Below, in pieces: positions 19,399 through 22,059 of a stretch of 22,059 bases of DNA. The stretch comes from a virus. The notes beneath the pieces were generated by a model. It ran no database searches. It was not told where the DNA came from and saw nothing but the letters and a program-made list of their open reading frames with translations. Made by a program: the position numbers and the translations under genes. Position 1 is the first letter of the stretch. Every line of letters starts with the position of its first letter. Location: positions 1 to 22,059 of the IMG/VR virus record IMGVR_UViG_3300032173_000404; one strand, 5' to 3'.

Positions 19399-20139
19399 AT
19401 GGCAGGATACGATAAGGTCATAGAGCAAACACCAGAGACATTCACACGCCGTCAGGGTGATTGGGTGGCTGAAGGTGCAAACAACACCATCATTGTTCTA
19501 GGAACAGATAGAGCAAGAGCAAATGCTCCAGCAACAGGATTTGATGGACTTGGCACAGTTCCTGGTGCTGGCTCTATTGCTATCATTGCCGGCAGACACG
19601 ATCCCAAGGGACATCCAAACTTCAATAGCGATGACGCATTCGTGTATTTGTCAATGAAGACGAATGTTGATGCAAATCTCGCGTACGGCACTTCGGGTAG
19701 TCTCAATGGCGGCACAACATCGCCAGCAAAGTCGGCTGCCAAAGCCATCATCGCAAAATCAGACAACATCAGAGCGGTCTTTAGGGACAATGGCGATGTT
19801 AGAGTTGCGACACAAGATGGTAAGACTTTTGTTGTCATCTCAAAGGACTACATCGACGGCCATGTTGGAAAAGATCTCTGGATAGATGTTGGGGGTGTTG
19901 GTCTCGAGGTTCATAGCACAGACAAAGTCAAGTTAGGACCACTTGCTGATGCTCTCGATGATCTTGTTAAAAGAATAACAAGTGCATTTATGTCAGCAGC
20001 AACAGTTAGTACTGCAGGAAACCTTGGTGCTCCTGTTCCATTTGCGGGAAGCGATTTGCAGAAAAATGTAGCTGATACATTGACAGGACCTGATGGGTGG
20101 GCGAAGAAGTGGATTGATGATGGGTACATTAAGAGATGA
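19399..20139 (+). CDS. Probable baseplate/hub protein
   Basis: This 246-residue protein has a beta-rich first half (NTIIVLGTDRAR, GSIAIIAGRHDPKGHPNF, DAFVYLSMKTNVD). A middle Ala/Lys segment is followed by a second beta part (AVFRDNGDVRVATQDGKTFVVISKDYI). The tail is helical, ending in GWAKKWIDDGYIKR. There is no membrane segment. By its place between the OB-fold hub protein and the membrane-like protein upstream of gp25, it is taken as a baseplate part. The exact role is not known. It follows the hub gene by 1 nt and overlaps the next start by ATGA. Confidence 0.65.
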   Translation: MAGYDKVIEQTPETFTRRQGDWVAEGANNTIIVLGTDRARANAPATGFDGLGTVPGAGSIAIIAGRHDPKGHPNFNSDDAFVYLSMKTNVDANLAYGTSGSLNGGTTSPAKSAAKAIIAKSDNIRAVFRDNGDVRVATQDGKTFVVISKDYIDGHVGKDLWIDVGGVGLEVHSTDKVKLGPLADALDDLVKRITSAFMSAATVSTAGNLGAPVPFAGSDLQKNVADTLTGPDGWAKKWIDDGYIKR

Positions 20140-20975
20140 GCGATCCAATCACTAGCGTCTTCAACTGCCAGACACAGGAACTAGGTTCTGTTGTCCCACC
20201 AGCCTTTGTGTTCTTTAGGCTCGAAGACCCAGGAATGGCGAACATGGTTCGCGGAGTTATTCAGGCAGTTATAGAAGAAATGATGGGCATTGCTGGTGTC
20301 ATCAAGAGTTATGTTCCTGCTCCAATAGGAGAAGGTAATCCCAAGAAGATTGCAGACATTGTGAATGCAATCAAGGATTTGCCAGGAACACTTATTCAAC
20401 TATTTGTTGATAAGTTCCTGTCAAAACTGAAGTTACCTGATTTTGGTAAAATGATTAGGGACAGCATCAACGCAGCATCTGCAGCAGCCAAGGAATACAT
20501 CGTTCTGCCGACAATAGAGTTTTCAAAGTTGCTTGTAGATGTTCTCAAGGGAATGTTTTCTGGTGGAAATCCACTTGACGCAATCTCTGCTGCACTTGAG
20601 CCAATAAAGGCGATTGTCGCATCTGCTGCAGGTGAGATAAAGAATGCTGTGTCATGGATAACAAAGGTCATAGAGCAGTTTGTAAAGATGTTGTTGGCAT
20701 TTGTCGCCATTCCATTGATGATTTTGAAACTCGTGATCGAGTTTATCACATCAAAGTTTGCCGAACTTGCTTCAGGCCTCGGCGGCCTCAAGGATTTTAT
20801 TATCAATGGCCTAACAGAAGCAATGACATCTCTCTTGAAAATGCTTGGTCTTACACCTCCTGATGGAAAAATGTCCCCAATACTGCAGTTGTTTCTTTGC
20901 CTCTTGAAGCAGTGCAAGGAAATCATTACAGGCTTCCCTGGCAATCTTCCTGGACTTGCTCCATTAGTCGCATAG
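20136..20975 (+). CDS. Helical hydrophobic protein, baseplate region
   Basis: This 279-residue protein starts at ATG 20136, overlapping the upstream TGA. It is almost entirely helical, with hydrophobic stretches (LLAFVAIPLMILKLVIEFI at about 188-206, and weaker runs near 35-55) separated by basic and acidic residues. It ends in a Pro/Gly-rich tail. One or two membrane spans are possible, but a buried helical bundle would look alike. The pattern (long amphipathic helices, no signal peptide) would fit a tail-tube, tape-measure-related or membrane-entry protein. I do not recognise a family. Confidence 0.6.
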   Translation: MSDPITSVFNCQTQELGSVVPPAFVFFRLEDPGMANMVRGVIQAVIEEMMGIAGVIKSYVPAPIGEGNPKKIADIVNAIKDLPGTLIQLFVDKFLSKLKLPDFGKMIRDSINAASAAAKEYIVLPTIEFSKLLVDVLKGMFSGGNPLDAISAALEPIKAIVASAAGEIKNAVSWITKVIEQFVKMLLAFVAIPLMILKLVIEFITSKFAELASGLGGLKDFIINGLTEAMTSLLKMLGLTPPDGKMSPILQLFLCLLKQCKEIITGFPGNLPGLAPLVA

Positions 20976-21016
20976 ACAATCCGTAGGAAAGTAGGTGGTC
21001 GGCCTATTTACCTTGA

Positions 21017-21406
21017 ATGCCGAACCCTAACGGATTGACGATGCCACTCGCCAGAACCACCAGTTCGCTGGGGTACTTGGCTTATTCTGTCTCAGAGATA
21101 CAGGCAACGATGTTTAATTTGAAGTCTCTTGTCCTTACGAACTGGGGCGAGAGACCTAATCATTTCCACATGGGGTGCAATCTCATTGAGTTTATTTTCT
21201 ATCCTGCCACACAGGAAACCATTGACAAGGTGACTGCTCGTATCCTATCTCAGGTTGATAGCTGGCTTCCGTATGTCCAGATAAATGATGTAATAATAAC
21301 ATTTACAGAGCCAGATGGTCATGGAATGCACATTCGTATTGACTTCGGACTGAAAAACAGGCAAGACCTGAACACGATCCTGGAGATCGTAATAGAACCG
21401 CAGTAA
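21017..21406 (+). CDS. Baseplate wedge subunit, T4 gp25-like
   Basis: This 129-residue protein has the gp25/GPW fold pattern: SVSEIQATMFNLKSLVLTNW (near 24-43) then GERPNHFHMGCNLIEFIFYP, where most gp25 proteins have an L.T..GERP..P..G motif. The C-terminal beta strands VQINDVIITFTEPDGHGMHIRIDFGL complete it. gp25 joins the central hub to the wedge and starts sheath assembly in contractile tails. The frame could also begin at ATG 21041. The next gene begins 10 nt later, in the same order (gp25 then gp6) as in T4-like phages. Confidence 0.88.
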   Translation: MPNPNGLTMPLARTTSSLGYLAYSVSEIQATMFNLKSLVLTNWGERPNHFHMGCNLIEFIFYPATQETIDKVTARILSQVDSWLPYVQINDVIITFTEPDGHGMHIRIDFGLKNRQDLNTILEIVIEPQ

Positions 21407-21416
21407 GGAGCAAGCA

Positions 21417-22059
21417 ATGGCTAACTTGAAAGACACGACGGTTCGTTACGTCAATAAGGACTTCGAGGGCTTCAAGCGCGACCTAATGCGCTATGCTCAA
21501 GCACATTTCAGTGGATCTTACCAAGACTACAATGAAAGTTCTCCGGGTATGATGGTTCTGGAACTCCAGGCCTATGTTGGTGATGTTCTTGCTTATTATA
21601 TGGATCAACAATTCCTAGAGATAAAGGCAGAGACCGCTCGCCAGTTGGAGAACATTGAAGCATTCGCCAAGATGCGTGGTTACAAGGCGAAGGGACCTCG
21701 TGCTGCTCGCGTGCCTGTAAAGTGGATCTGCGAAGTTCCTGCAACAGGTACAGGTGAGCGTCTTGCTCCTGATCTTTCGCTTGCACCAATCTTCTATGCT
21801 GGTAGCCAGGCAACAGGACCTAACGGGATCACCTTTGAAATGCTGGAAGATCTCAATATGTCAGCAAGTGCGAACCCAGACGGTAGCAACAAACTTGAGT
21901 GGAAAGGTGTTCCAGGAAGTGAAAATACTTCTGGAGAGGTGACGAGGTTTGCTTTGCGTCGAGAGGCTGACATGGTGGCCGGCACTACGATCACGTCTCC
22001 ACCAATAGTAATCGCAGAATTTACGCCATTCCTCAGACTACCTCTCGCAAACGCAGATG
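21417..22059 (+). CDS. Baseplate wedge subunit, T4 gp6-like (partial, runs off the window)
   Basis: The gene begins at ATG 21417 with TAAGGAG before it and stays open to the last base (214 codons seen). The opening VRYVNKDFEGFKRDLMRYAQAHF, then SPGMMVLELQAYVGDVLAYYMDQQFLE and LENIEAFAKMRGYKAKGPRAARV, is the typical start of the gp6/baseplate-J-like wedge proteins. These form the inner ring of the baseplate and usually have 600 or more residues. The C-terminal part is outside the window. It follows the gp25-type gene, as expected. Confidence 0.9.
   Translation, partial: MANLKDTTVRYVNKDFEGFKRDLMRYAQAHFSGSYQDYNESSPGMMVLELQAYVGDVLAYYMDQQFLEIKAETARQLENIEAFAKMRGYKAKGPRAARVPVKWICEVPATGTGERLAPDLSLAPIFYAGSQATGPNGITFEMLEDLNMSASANPDGSNKLEWKGVPGSENTSGEVTRFALRREADMVAGTTITSPPIVIAEFTPFLRLPLANAD

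Noticed and set aside
20396-20944. 182-codon frame on the - strand
   Set aside because: It lies wholly inside the 20136-20975 gene, which has a coupled start and codon use like its neighbours.
1-22059. CRISPR array, insertion sequence or integrase-type attachment site
   Set aside because: No regularly spaced direct repeats, no transposase or integrase frame, and no terminal inverted repeats were seen. The tRNA genes could serve as attachment sites, but no duplicated tRNA 3' end is visible.

Overview
The window is part of a large tailed phage genome, most likely a myovirus. Every supported gene is on the + strand. The right end encodes contractile-tail baseplate proteins in T4-like order (gp5-type OB-fold protein, two further baseplate-type proteins, gp25-type wedge, gp6-type wedge), preceded by a T4 gp55-like late sigma factor. 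No capsid, terminase or integrase gene is visible. The host cannot be named. A GH108-type endolysin points weakly to a Gram-negative host. Base composition is moderate, and stop/start overlaps are common.

Layout. 1-2067: a tRNA array (tail of one tRNA, Thr-GGU, four leucine-anticodon tRNAs and a class-II-like tRNA), interrupted by a two-domain LamG/concanavalin-like protein gene. 2124-2924: a micro-ORF, a small basic protein and a phage tmRNA with its own degradation tag. 2952-6273: a methyltransferase, a StrF-type glycosyltransferase, a large low-complexity protein and two small proteins, closed by a terminator. 6331-6945: tRNA-Arg(CCU), a stand-alone CheY-like receiver and tRNA-Gly(CCC), whose 5' end overlaps the receiver's stop codon. 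7080-8521: lysis-type genes (GH108 muramidase, HEAAH putative metallopeptidase, a Cys-containing protein and a single-span membrane peptide).

8531-9100 is the most striking part. Four RNA genes lie head to tail: an initiator-like tRNA-Met with an A1.A72 mismatch, an unrecognised highly structured RNA (8607-8747), a second CAU tRNA, and a compact RNase P RNA with a perfect 9-bp P1 helix. A hairpin terminator follows. The phage therefore appears to carry tRNAs, the RNA subunit of the enzyme that matures them, and the ribosome-rescue RNA.

9101-9251 is an AT-rich regulatory gap. 9252-16511 holds a Cas4/RecB-like nuclease and then a tightly packed sugar/glycan cassette: GT4 glycosyltransferase, NAD-dependent epimerase, GT4-DUF5672 fusion, sugar C-methyltransferase and a UDP-glucose-dehydrogenase-like enzyme. 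16508-18749 holds small genes, including an FmdB-type zinc ribbon, a membrane protein and the late sigma factor. 18750 to the end is the baseplate module; the last gene runs off the window.

All calls come from reading the sequence and from motif recognition. No database search or folding program was run.
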